From contig JAFQFT010000022.1 in the NCBI GenBank assembly GCA_017398545.1, positions 1 through 64,000 of the forward strand: 64,000 nucleotides of DNA. Direction: 5' to 3'. Positions 56,801 through 64,000 of this stretch are shown in pieces. Within the stretch, counting starts at the first letter, position 1; every line of letters starts with the position of its first letter. A model generated the notes under the pieces. It worked only from the letters and a program-made list of their open reading frames with translations, was not told the origin of the DNA and made no database searches. This DNA is from Bacilli bacterium (GTDB lineage Bacteria > Bacillota_I > Bacilli_A > ML615J-28 > CAG-313). A program made the translations under genes and the position numbers.

Positions 56801-57289
56801 GCAATAAATGAGTTAAAAGGAAAAAAAGAAGATGAAAAAGAACATAAATATTTTAATATATCTATATCTAAACATATTGATCCTAATTATGTAATTGATG
56901 ATGAAATAAGAATTGCAATGCACAAAGAAATAAGCAAAATCAAATCAAGAGACCAAATAAAAAGTTTAATAACAGAATATACTGATAGATATGGTGAGTT
57001 GAATCAAGATATTTTATTATACATGGAAACAAAATATTTAGAATTTTTACTAAAATCAAAAGGCATAGAAAACTTTAAAGAATCAAAGGATGAAATTATA
57101 ATTAATTTTGATGAAGAAACAACATCAAAAATCAATTATAAAGATTTATCACATAACGCAACTAAAAATGCGCCATTATTTACTTTTTCAATGAAACAAA
57201 ATCGTATATTTATTCATATAGATCCAAAAGATTATAAAAATAGTTATATATATATACTTACAAAATTCTTAGAAAATATTATTATTTAA
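53858..57289 (+). CDS. mfd: Transcription-repair coupling factor Mfd
   Basis: 1143 residues. UvrB-homology start, RNA polymerase interaction domain (GDYVVHQEYGIGIYLGIE), helicase motor with Walker A GDVGFGKTEVA, DEEQRFGV, TATPIPRTL, and RGRVGRSDRIS motifs, C-terminal TRCF domain. Removes stalled RNA polymerase and recruits UvrA. Starts 10 bases after pth and is 60 bases before spoVT. Confidence 0.97.
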   Translation: MNILNFLEQKAKYMNVINSILNTNNKENIYVGNAACNLSRMLAALTFLKSNKNIVYIAENIYEASKAYETFCDLLGDDLVSFFPQEEFISSELVASSLTFRLARMLTLHNIVENNPRLIVTCTEGVTKQMMSKEKIKASTIKLQVGQEIPLKELVEKLMIRGYKKTSITEELGTFSVRGSIVDIYPINSDGVFRINFFDNEIETIKKVNISTQMSEGKVNDIYIFPLYDVYYEEKEISLIEERILKEHSLTEKVDKDLRKIKNYDSLDQLYIYLPYIDPKYTPFLTLMDSPICFYEDLKHIIDHQTAQLEEIREYLLSVKYKLNNDLFIPVIENLNYSSQNVFLSQDISSLNDIKLTKLIDLRSGNNFDYNNNIKLVIEDVKLNKAKTYIITHFDEKKLAFLENVFENNGITFNKGDKIKENQINLVVSKNAYGFIDYEYNLEILTPNEFAPGKISKQGKYHKYYKNTTKIYDKDDLKPGDYVVHQEYGIGIYLGIETKTIREKQIDYLYIQYADEGKLYVPVENIYLLEKYNTSKDAKPKLNNLTGKEWKKKKAKIKEKVMDVARRLIKVQAERDLKQGYIYDKDSVEQLEFESDFEFRETDDQIKAINEVKQDMESKRPLDRLVCGDVGFGKTEVAMRAAFKAVDNGKQVVYLAPTTVLTRQHYHTFKDRFEKYGIRVELLNRFVPTSKQKIVLEGLKKGYVDIVIGTHRVLSNDLVFKNLGLLIIDEEQRFGVLHKERIKELKANVDILTLTATPIPRTLQMALSGLRDLSLIETPPTNRLPVQTYVLETNDSVIREAINREMGRGGQVFYLLNHIDELDRIISKIHKLCPKAKVGLIHGKMSKEQIEDELVCFLDKGYDVLVCTTIIETGIDIPNANTLIIEKADHLGLSQLYQIRGRVGRSDRISYAYLMYEPHKVLTQQAKERLDAIKEFTALGSGYKIAMKDLAIRGAGDILGDEQSGFIDAIGMDLYMKLLNEAINELKGKKEDEKEHKYFNISISKHIDPNYVIDDEIRIAMHKEISKIKSRDQIKSLITEYTDRYGELNQDILLYMETKYLEFLLKSKGIENFKESKDEIIINFDEETTSKINYKDLSHNATKNAPLFTFSMKQNRIFIHIDPKDYKNSYIYILTKFLENIII

Positions 57290-57318
57290 GTATAATCTTT
57301 GGAAAAAAGTTCATAATA
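57289..57318 (+). promoter_or_regulatory. Candidate sigma-G-type promoter of spoVT
   Basis: AGTATA (57289-57294), 17 bases, CATAATA (57312-57318), against the sigma-G pattern TGHATA-17/18-CATACTA (5 of 6 and 6 of 7 matches). Bacillus spoVT is sigma-G dependent. It starts at the last base of mfd. Tentative. Confidence 0.45.
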
Positions 57319-57349
57319 AACATAGAAAACCCAAAAAGGAGATGTTATT

Positions 57350-57880
57350 ATGAAAGCAACAGGCGTTGTAAGAAGAATAGATGATTTAGGAAGAATCGTT
57401 CTTCCAAAAGAATTAAGAAGAACAATGCGTATAAAAGAAGGCGAATCACTTGAGATATATACTGATGGAGATAATAAAATTGTATTAAAAAAATATTCTC
57501 CTGTAAATCAAATGACAGATTTTGTAAAAGAATTTACAGAAAGTATGTATACAACTAATAAAAGAAATATTATAGTAACTGATAACGAGAAAATAGTTGC
57601 GGCAAGTGGTGACTTTAAAACCGATTTAACAGGTAAAAAAATAACAAAAGAATTAGAAGAAAGATTAAAAAATAGAAATACTCAAATAAATAATGCAGGA
57701 GTTTCTTTAAATGTATGTGAAACTTACACAATTAATAATGCATCTATCTTGAAACCTATTAATGTATTTGGTGATATCTTAGGATGTGTAATTGTTGAAG
57801 GAAAACCACAAGTTACTGACTCAGAAAAGAGTTTAGCTGAATTCGGTGGATTATTTATGAGTAGATATTTAGAAATTTAA
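57350..57880 (+). CDS. spoVT: Stage V sporulation protein T
   Basis: 176 residues, near 178 in Bacillus. N-terminal AbrB swapped-hairpin DNA-binding domain MKATGVVRRIDDLGRIVLPKE (quoted in part: RRIDDLGRIVLPKELR) and a C-terminal GAF domain (about 55-176). In Bacillus it is the forespore regulator that tunes sigma-G genes, including germination genes. Full length and placed after mfd as in Bacillus. The full GAF domain sets it apart from plain AbrB. Confidence 0.93.
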   Translation: MKATGVVRRIDDLGRIVLPKELRRTMRIKEGESLEIYTDGDNKIVLKKYSPVNQMTDFVKEFTESMYTTNKRNIIVTDNEKIVAASGDFKTDLTGKKITKELEERLKNRNTQINNAGVSLNVCETYTINNASILKPINVFGDILGCVIVEGKPQVTDSEKSLAEFGGLFMSRYLEI

Positions 57881-57918
57881 AGCAGTAAGCATAAAGTTTA
57901 CTGCTTTCTAAATTTTAT
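57879..57918 (+). terminator. Terminator after spoVT
   Basis: AAAGCAGTAA...TTTACTGCTTT stem (57879-57888 / 57897-57907), then TCTAAATTTT. Confidence 0.75.
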
Positions 57919-57955
57919 AGAAAATGCAAATAATAGTTAGAAAATGTATAAATGT

Positions 57956-57963
57956 GTTATAAT
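57956..57963 (+). promoter_or_regulatory. Promoter of the aldolase gene
   Basis: TG-extended -10 TGTTATAAT region (TATAAT 57958-57963, preceded by TGT); -35 weak. AAGGAGATAAAAAA ribosome site follows. Confidence 0.55.
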
Positions 57964-58004
57964 AGAGAAGTAATTAAATATAATTTAATAAAGGAGATAA
58001 AAAA

Positions 58005-58865
58005 ATGGCACTAGTTAATATGTGTGAAATGCTTACTAAAGCAAAAGAAGGCAAATATGCTGTTGGTCAATTTAACATTAACAATCTTGAATGGACAAAA
58101 ACAATCCTTGAAACTGCGCAAGAACAAAACTCACCAGTAATTTTAGGTGTATCAGAAGGTGCAGCTAAATATATGGGTGGTTTTAAAACTGTAGTTGGTA
58201 TGGTTAAAGGTTTAATTGAAGAATTAAATATTACAGTTTCTGTAGCAATTCATTTAGACCATGGTCAAAGTTTTGAAAACTGTAAAAAAGCTATTGATGC
58301 TGGCTTTACATCTGTAATGATTGATGGTTCTCATCATCCAATTGATGAAAATATTAAAATGACTAAAGAAGTTGTTGATTATGCTCATGCTCATGGCGCA
58401 AGTGTAGAAGCAGAAGTAGGTACTGTTGGTGGTAACGAAGATGGTGTTATCGGTGGTATTAAATATGCTGATTGTGCTGAATGTGTTAAATTAGTTAAAG
58501 AAGCTGGTGTTGATGCACTTGCTCCAGCATTAGGTTCAGTACATGGTCCTTACCAAGGTGAACCAGTATTAGGTTTTGTTGAAATGAAAGAAATTCAAGA
58601 AGCTACTAATATGCCACTTGTATTACATGGTGGTACAGGTATTCCTGATGAAAAAATCCAAAAAGCTATCGCTTGCGGTACTTGTAAAATTAATGTTAAT
58701 ACTGAATGTCAACTTGCATTTAATAAATTATTAAGAGAATGGATTGCTGATCCTAAAAATGCAAATCAATATGACCCTCGTAAGATTTTAGGTCCTGCAA
58801 CTAAAGGTATTAAAGCTGCTGTTACTGAAAAAATGAATGTATTTGGTTCAGTTAATAAAAACTAA
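58005..58865 (+). CDS. fba: Fructose-bisphosphate aldolase, class II
   Basis: 286 residues. Zinc-binding HLDHGQ, second histidine motif in GSVHGPY and VLHGGTGI, and phosphate-binding NVNTE near the end. Class II FbaA type, cleaving fructose 1,6-bisphosphate in glycolysis. Tagatose-bisphosphate aldolase is a possible alternative of the same family. Monocistronic, high expression expected. Confidence 0.94.
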   Translation: MALVNMCEMLTKAKEGKYAVGQFNINNLEWTKTILETAQEQNSPVILGVSEGAAKYMGGFKTVVGMVKGLIEELNITVSVAIHLDHGQSFENCKKAIDAGFTSVMIDGSHHPIDENIKMTKEVVDYAHAHGASVEAEVGTVGGNEDGVIGGIKYADCAECVKLVKEAGVDALAPALGSVHGPYQGEPVLGFVEMKEIQEATNMPLVLHGGTGIPDEKIQKAIACGTCKINVNTECQLAFNKLLREWIADPKNANQYDPRKILGPATKGIKAAVTEKMNVFGSVNKN

Positions 58866-58876
58866 AAACTTAATAT

Positions 58877-58914
58877 AAAATTAGATTATAGTTTTCTATA
58901 ATCTAATTTTTTTC
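58877..58914 (+). terminator. Terminator after fba
   Basis: AAATTAGATTATAG TTTT CTATAATCTAATTT stem with TTTTTTT. Confidence 0.85.
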
Positions 58915-58915
58915 T

Positions 58916-58944
58916 TTGAAATATATTATAAATTTTGTTATACT
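58916..58944 (+). promoter_or_regulatory. Promoter of the 681-residue lipoprotein
   Basis: TTGAAA (58916-58921), 17-base spacer, TATACT (58939-58944). Confidence 0.65.
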
Positions 58945-58964
58945 ATAAAAAACGAGGTAGATTT

Positions 58965-61010
58965 ATGAAAAAAATATATGTATTTTTAATAATTTTAATT
59001 TTAACTTTTATCTGTAGTTGTAAAAACAAAAATAACAATAACAATAATGGCAACGATAATACTGATGTTGATGTAAATTACTCAATTACTTTAAATTACA
59101 TTGATGAATTAAAAGAATTAATATCTTATAAACAGTTTTATGAAATAAAAAAAGATGAAAAATTTGTTTTTCCACAAATAGAAAGTACAACATATATTAT
59201 TGATGATGTTAATATGGATGGAAATAATGTAATATATACAAGAAATATTTATGATTTTACTTTTTATGGTTGGAAAAATGAAGATAATCAGTTAATTGAT
59301 GAGAATGATGTATATGTTAATAAAAACGAAACTTTTACACCAAAATATGATATATCTTTAAGTAGTTATACTTTGAATTTGTATACAAATGGATTATCAG
59401 TAAATAAATCTACAAGCAATAATTTAGAGACATTTGAATTACCAGTTATAGAAAATCAGAATTATGCATTTGAAGGTTGGTATTATAACGAACTATACTT
59501 AGGAAAAAAAGTAGAAAATATTGATTATTCGCAACTAACAGATGAAAAAGTACTTTATGCAAAACTAATTCCAACTGTAGAATATGTTAATTCTTTAGTT
59601 AATAATATCCCAACTGATGTAACAATATTTGATATTGATAATCTTGAACATGCATATAATTCTTATCATAAACTTTCATATCAAAATAAACAATTAATAG
59701 AAAACTATGATAAACTAAAAACATCTTATCAAGATATAGAAAAACTAAAAACAGCATATACATATTATTGCAAACTTAATGATGTATATAATGTAGATAT
59801 ATCTCCAAACTTAAAATACGATTTAGAAAACTTAATTGCTTCTTTAGAATCTTTAGATCAAACTGTTATAGATTATATTCCTAACTTAGACTTTAATAAA
59901 TTAAATGAAATTAATAATGAAGTAAATGATTTATATGAGCAATATTATGAAGAAGCACAAGAGTTTGACAAAAAAATTGCAAAATTACCTATCTATTTAG
60001 AACAATATTATGAAAAAGAAATAACAAATTTATATAACGAATATTTAAATTTAGATAAGAATATAAAAGACTTATTAAATGCTAGAGAAAAAATACAATC
60101 ATTATATGAGAATTTACAAAATATAAAGAATAAAACTCATATATATTATTTAAATACTGTAAATACAAGTAACGTTTATACATCAAAACAACAATTATTT
60201 GAAGCATTCTTTACAGATTTTTATTATTATATTGGTGCTTATCATGGATTGAATCATTTAAGGAATAATAATTTATATGATGTAAATGATTTTGTAAAAC
60301 TTGCAGGAGATTTTACTGGAGCAGGTGCAAATAATTTATATGGTATTGGTAATATTGCCGGAAGATATATGTTAGAAAAAGATATCAATGGTGTATTAGA
60401 AAATCAAACTGAAAAAGGCTTCTTTGGTTTCTGTTATCAAAATAATTTATATCAAGATGTATTACCGTTCTTTATAAACTTCTTTGCTTTTTGGCGAATT
60501 GATGAAAAATATGCAAATACATCTAATTATGGTGCAGATATATTTGCAGAAAGTTGGGCTCCAACTGTTGATATTGCAAAATTTTTCTATTATGACGAAA
60601 ACACTTCATATGTAAAAACAGATAGAATGATAGATTGTTTAACAAATGTGGCTTCTGTAGTATATAATTTTTCTGAATCTAACCTTAACACAAAAAGTAT
60701 TAAATTAAGAGGATATATATTTGAGGGGTGGTATGATAATGAAAACTTTGAAGGTGACAAGATTACATCATTATCAAATACTAAATCCAAAAAATTATAC
60801 GCAAAATGGACAATAGATCAAAATCAAGTTGATTTAGATTGTGCTAATTTAGTAGATATATATATTTATAATTTGACAACAAAAAAAGCAGTTGTTAACA
60901 AAATTACTATTGGTTATGTAAAAACAATGTATGATAATTTATCAGAGAAAGGAAAAAGTTTAGTTAATAATTACGATACATTAAAACAATTATTAACTGA
61001 ATATAATTAA
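58965..61010 (+). CDS. Surface lipoprotein with B-repeat-like modules, unknown catalytic domain
   Basis: 681 residues from ATG 58965 (GAGGTAGATTT before it). Lipobox-like ICSC (about C19), Asn-rich linker, then beta-repeat modules of the InlB/Flg_new type (FYGWKN...., FEGWYYNELYLGKK), a helical middle part (about 230-390), a Tyr-rich domain (about 400-560, AYHGLNHLRNNNLYD, FKSTS) and a final FEGWYDNENFEGDKIT module (about 585). The middle domain is not recognised. It is followed 1 base later by a glycosyltransferase-like gene. Confidence 0.75.
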   Translation: MKKIYVFLIILILTFICSCKNKNNNNNNGNDNTDVDVNYSITLNYIDELKELISYKQFYEIKKDEKFVFPQIESTTYIIDDVNMDGNNVIYTRNIYDFTFYGWKNEDNQLIDENDVYVNKNETFTPKYDISLSSYTLNLYTNGLSVNKSTSNNLETFELPVIENQNYAFEGWYYNELYLGKKVENIDYSQLTDEKVLYAKLIPTVEYVNSLVNNIPTDVTIFDIDNLEHAYNSYHKLSYQNKQLIENYDKLKTSYQDIEKLKTAYTYYCKLNDVYNVDISPNLKYDLENLIASLESLDQTVIDYIPNLDFNKLNEINNEVNDLYEQYYEEAQEFDKKIAKLPIYLEQYYEKEITNLYNEYLNLDKNIKDLLNAREKIQSLYENLQNIKNKTHIYYLNTVNTSNVYTSKQQLFEAFFTDFYYYIGAYHGLNHLRNNNLYDVNDFVKLAGDFTGAGANNLYGIGNIAGRYMLEKDINGVLENQTEKGFFGFCYQNNLYQDVLPFFINFFAFWRIDEKYANTSNYGADIFAESWAPTVDIAKFFYYDENTSYVKTDRMIDCLTNVASVVYNFSESNLNTKSIKLRGYIFEGWYDNENFEGDKITSLSNTKSKKLYAKWTIDQNQVDLDCANLVDIYIYNLTTKKAVVNKITIGYVKTMYDNLSEKGKSLVNNYDTLKQLLTEYN

Positions 61011-61011
61011 C

Positions 61012-61896
61012 ATGGAAAAACAAGTTAAAATAATTATAGGATTAATTATTAATAGATCAATAACGATAGAAGATGAAATAAAACAATATTTTGAAAATGT
61101 ATTAACTTATATAAACCAAATAGAAAAATTATATATATATCTAACAAAAGAAGTTGATGTTTCAAAATTTTTGATATATTTAACTAAATATCCATATGTT
61201 GAAATTGCTAAATGTACTGATTATGGTGATGCAGAAATATACAAAGCACTAATTGATAAAGCAATTGAAGACAAAGCTGATTATGTTTCATTATTAAAAC
61301 CCGATATGTATTATGAAAATGATTCATTTGTTGAATTAAAAAAATATATTACACAAGCGGATGTATCTAGAATTTCAGTTTTAACGCCTATGCCACTATT
61401 TGGTTCTGAATTACATGAAAGAAAAGCTGAAGAATTTAGAGCTATTAAAGGATGTAATGCATTTGGGGCTTTATTAAATTTACACATTTATAAAGAAACA
61501 AGAGGAATTAAAACAGAGTATTATCAAACAACATTTGATTATGATTATTGTTTACAAACAAGACTTCTTGGATATGATGTAATGCTTGCACAAAATCTTG
61601 TATTAAGAAAACAAAACTATAAAGTTTTAACAAGAAAAATAGGTTTTATAACATTAACGATGTTTGAAAGAGATTTAATGGATATATATTATGAAACAAG
61701 AAATAGATATTATTTATGGGAAGAATATAAAAACCTTGACCGAGAATATGTTCTGTTAGATAAAAAACTAGCGAAAAGAGAACAACAAGAAATAAAAGCA
61801 AAAGATAAACGATATAAAGAAAAGTTTATGATGATAGATAAAGCAAGAAGAGATTATAAAAAAGGTATAAAAGGTCCATATAATCAAGCAGAATAA
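61012..61896 (+). CDS. Glycosyltransferase-like protein (GT2/GT-A type)
   Basis: 294 residues without signal peptide. Order of features fits GT2-like rhamnosyl/galactosyltransferases: N-terminal Rossmann-like strand-helix region (KIIIGLIINRS), central KPDMYYENDSFVELKKY, ADVSRISVLTPM, a cysteine-containing GCNAFGALLNLHIYK, FDYDYCLQTRLLGYDVML, and ETRNRYYLWEEY near 230. A C-terminal basic tail follows. Classic DXD is not clear. The ATG is 1 base after the previous stop codon with no ribosome site, so translation is coupled. May glycosylate surface molecules. Moderate certainty. Confidence 0.6.
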   Translation: MEKQVKIIIGLIINRSITIEDEIKQYFENVLTYINQIEKLYIYLTKEVDVSKFLIYLTKYPYVEIAKCTDYGDAEIYKALIDKAIEDKADYVSLLKPDMYYENDSFVELKKYITQADVSRISVLTPMPLFGSELHERKAEEFRAIKGCNAFGALLNLHIYKETRGIKTEYYQTTFDYDYCLQTRLLGYDVMLAQNLVLRKQNYKVLTRKIGFITLTMFERDLMDIYYETRNRYYLWEEYKNLDREYVLLDKKLAKREQQEIKAKDKRYKEKFMMIDKARRDYKKGIKGPYNQAE

Positions 61897-61901
61897 ATAA
61901 T

Positions 61902-61938
61902 AAAAAGATAAAGCTATTAAAAAGCTTTATCTTTTTAT
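61902..61938 (+). terminator. Terminator after the glycosyltransferase-like gene
   Basis: AAAAAGATAAAGC...GCTTTATCTTTTT stem with flanking T run. Confidence 0.85.
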
Positions 61939-61967
61939 TTGGAAAACCAATTTTCTTGTGTTAAACT
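61939..61967 (+). promoter_or_regulatory. Promoter of the phosphodiester glycosidase gene
   Basis: TTGGAA (61939-61944), 17-base spacer, TAAACT (61962-61967), with TGTG before the -10. Confidence 0.5.
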
Positions 61968-62001
61968 ATAAATGTAAAACAACCAAGAAAGGAACATTTA
62001 C

Positions 62002-64000
62002 ATGAAATCAATAAAAAAAGTTATATATATATTTATAATTTCTTTATTATGTATCTTTGTAATACCTACAAAAGCGGCTAATAAAGATAGTGCAGCAGAC
62101 CCTACTGGTGTTAGTACATACACACCAACAGAAACTACTGTTAGAGATATTTATGGTATGACACATACGTTACAAAAAGCTACAACAGTAACTAATGGTA
62201 ATTCAAAAGGTCAATTAATAAATGCTTTTGAAATGAAAACAGATGGAATAACTTCAAAACTTGTTACTTGGGCAGTACAACAAGATAATACATCATATAA
62301 AAGAGCAGATATTATTGAAGCTGCAAAAGATTATGAAGCAAAACATCCAGGTTGGATTGTTACTGGTGGTATAAACGCTGACCAATATTTCTTTAAATTT
62401 GGTAATGGATTAGGTGTTGATGGAAGTGCTATTCTTGAACCTTCTCCATATTACCCTATGATTACTGATGGAGAAATAAGATATACTGTTAATCCTTATA
62501 ATAACTCTTCAAATGTAGTAGGATTTAAAAATGATGGAAGTACAAATAGTTTTGCTTATCCTGATGGGACTGTTGGAGGTTATAGACTTTCAATTATTGA
62601 TGAATCAGGTAATGAATTAAATACATTTGTAGTTAACGGAATAAATAGAAGTGCTTCAAGCGCAGAAACTACCGTTTGGTGTGCGCCAGTACATACTGAT
62701 TACTCTAATAAAGTTCAAGAACAAACTATTAATACAACTAATCAATTATATGTAATAGAAAATGCTGATTTAACACAAGTAAGTGTTGATCCAAGTTATG
62801 GTTATCCTACCGGAAATCTTGTCTCTTTATTCTGTAAAGGAACAATTTCTAATTCAAGTTTAAAAGAGTATACTGTTTCAAAAGGTCAATTTGCTATTGA
62901 AACTACAAACGAATCAGTAATAGCTGCATTAAGTGATGGACTTAAAGTAAAAGTTGAATTATTATTTGGTAGTGAAGAATTAAACGCAGTAGATGAAGCA
63001 ATCGGTTATCATAGTGCTCATATAGTTAATGGTTCTGTACAAACAGCTAACGGAAGTAATGCATATAACTCAAAATCTTATTCGCGTGCTTTATTTGGTA
63101 AAAAAGCAGATGGAACATATGTTCTAATTACAGGCGACTATGTTGTATTAGAAGGTTCTTATGGACTTAATTTTACTGAATGTAATGCAGTTGCAAAATA
63201 CTTTGATTGTACTGATCTATATCAAATGGATGGCGGTGGAAGTGTAACAGCCCTTGCAAGACAAGATGATGGATCATTTAAAGTTACTAATTATCCAAAA
63301 GATTCTGGAAATCCTGATAGACCACGTGAAAATTTAAGTTATTTATTCTTTGTAAAACGTGATCCTGGTGTAATTCAAAATCAAAGCTTAACTACTCACT
63401 ATTCAATAACACTTGATAAAAATGAAATATTGGGTAATGTAAAAATAGAAAATTTAAAAGTTAGTTTAAATAATCAAGAATACGATTTTGGTGATAATAC
63501 ACAATTAACAATTGATGGTTTAACAGAAAAAACACAATATAAACTTAAAGTTACTTACGATATTGTAGAAAATAATAATAGAATTTCAGATTACGTATAT
63601 ATATATGTAAATACAAAAGAATATATTTTCCCAAGTGAAATAATTAAAATAGTTGAAGTAACTGACACAACAATAAAAATTGTTAAAACAACAAATAGTT
63701 ATGCAGAAAACATTTCAAATATAATTATTAAAGTTGGTCATGATACATTTAATATGGGAAATAAAGATGAATATATATGCACAGATTTATATAAAGATGT
63801 CGACTATGAAGTATACGCAACATATGATATCTTTGATCCTGCCTCACAAGTTACATTTACTGGTCAAACAGAAATATTTAATGTTCATACAAAAGCATTT
63901 AAAGAACCTACAATCAACAAATTCATTGAAAAAAGAAAAGGAACTTCAACGTTAACAGTAGAATATGAATTCTTAGATGAAGATGATGTTGTAGAAAAAT
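62002..64000 (+). CDS. Secreted phosphodiester glycosidase-like protein, partial at 3' end
   Basis: An uninterrupted frame of at least 666 codons from ATG 62002 (AAGGAAC ribosome site), running past the window end. Signal peptide (about 1-28, cut after TKA), no lipobox. Residues about 90-450 match the NAGPA domain: GWIVTGGINADQYFFKFG, HRA-like motifs and DGGGSVTALARQDDG, ending with RPRENLSYLFFVK. The family cleaves phosphodiester-linked sugars such as the mannose-6-phosphate cover sugar. After it come fibronectin-III-like repeats (about 455 on). Likely cell-surface glycan degradation. Confidence 0.85.
   Translation, partial: MKSIKKVIYIFIISLLCIFVIPTKAANKDSAADPTGVSTYTPTETTVRDIYGMTHTLQKATTVTNGNSKGQLINAFEMKTDGITSKLVTWAVQQDNTSYKRADIIEAAKDYEAKHPGWIVTGGINADQYFFKFGNGLGVDGSAILEPSPYYPMITDGEIRYTVNPYNNSSNVVGFKNDGSTNSFAYPDGTVGGYRLSIIDESGNELNTFVVNGINRSASSAETTVWCAPVHTDYSNKVQEQTINTTNQLYVIENADLTQVSVDPSYGYPTGNLVSLFCKGTISNSSLKEYTVSKGQFAIETTNESVIAALSDGLKVKVELLFGSEELNAVDEAIGYHSAHIVNGSVQTANGSNAYNSKSYSRALFGKKADGTYVLITGDYVVLEGSYGLNFTECNAVAKYFDCTDLYQMDGGGSVTALARQDDGSFKVTNYPKDSGNPDRPRENLSYLFFVKRDPGVIQNQSLTTHYSITLDKNEILGNVKIENLKVSLNNQEYDFGDNTQLTIDGLTEKTQYKLKVTYDIVENNNRISDYVYIYVNTKEYIFPSEIIKIVEVTDTTIKIVKTTNSYAENISNIIIKVGHDTFNMGNKDEYICTDLYKDVDYEVYATYDIFDPASQVTFTGQTEIFNVHTKAFKEPTINKFIEKRKGTSTLTVEYEFLDEDDVVEK

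Noticed and set aside
63734-63955. Short open frame near the window end
   Set aside because: It lies in another frame inside the long phosphodiester glycosidase gene, which has a signal peptide, ribosome site and family motifs.
62002-64000. Possible UGA-to-tryptophan recoding as in mycoplasmas
   Set aside because: Trp is coded by TGG at conserved positions (for example in Mfd, GyrB and DnaX) and no in-frame TGA interrupts conserved proteins, so the standard bacterial code fits.

Overview
The window comes from a very AT-rich, low-GC Gram-positive bacterium and spans its chromosome origin. TGG encodes tryptophan in the long ORFs and TGA-free conserved genes read cleanly, so there is no sign of Mollicute UGA recoding. 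Gene content (rpoE delta, spoVG, T-box control, YidC/Jag, SpoVT) is Bacillota. The compact layout, many lipoproteins and missing neighbours suggest a reduced, host-associated lineage on the Bacilli side, near the uncultured RF39-like/Mollicute-related groups; this placement is inference. Unusually for such a genome it keeps spore genes: yabG, bofA, cwlJ-gerQ, spoVG and spoVT.

Layout. The origin lies around 37.3-42.7 kb. Almost all genes left of it run on the minus strand and almost all right of it on the plus strand, so transcription follows replication. Far left: the 5' end of a 16S rRNA gene, a split transketolase-prs operon, then spoVG, ispE, yabG, ksgA, rpoE, DUF1934, bofA, surE and two DHH phosphoesterases. 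From 11 to 20.5 kb there is one long operon: a sugar-type ABC importer (ATPase, two permeases, binding lipoprotein), a secreted SNase-type nuclease lipoprotein and a 1149-residue OB-fold lipoprotein. Next come dnaX-ybaB-recR, a YgiQ radical-SAM protein, SPFH/NfeD membrane proteins, asnS with a T-box leader, mnmE, a possible small RNA, and the conserved jag-yidC-rnpA-rpmH block leading to dnaA.

Origin. dnaA and dnaN are followed not by yaaA-recF but by a minus-strand pair, a ribbon-helix-helix (RHH) DNA-binding protein and a ParA ATPase, and then 1.38 kb of gene-free, extremely AT-rich DNA full of short direct and inverted repeats. Canonical yaaA-recF-gyrB-gyrA resume after it. This looks like a plasmid-style (type Ib-like) partition cassette with a candidate centromere placed inside the origin region.

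Right arm: HIT protein, GDPD phosphodiesterase, cwlJ-gerQ spore germination pair, a CopZ-like 2Fe-2S protein, a GDSL-esterase lipoprotein overlapping pth, mfd, spoVT, fba, then a surface group: a repeat lipoprotein, a glycosyltransferase-like protein and a secreted phosphodiester glycosidase cut by the window end.

Themes: replication initiation and segregation at the origin; nucleotide and nucleic-acid salvage (nuclease, ABC importer, SurE, two NrnA-like proteins, Prs); and a sporulation remnant or full programme, with promoter-like sequences resembling sigma-E (bofA), sigma-K (yabG) and sigma-G (spoVT) sites. All regulatory calls are by eye in AT-rich DNA and are tentative.
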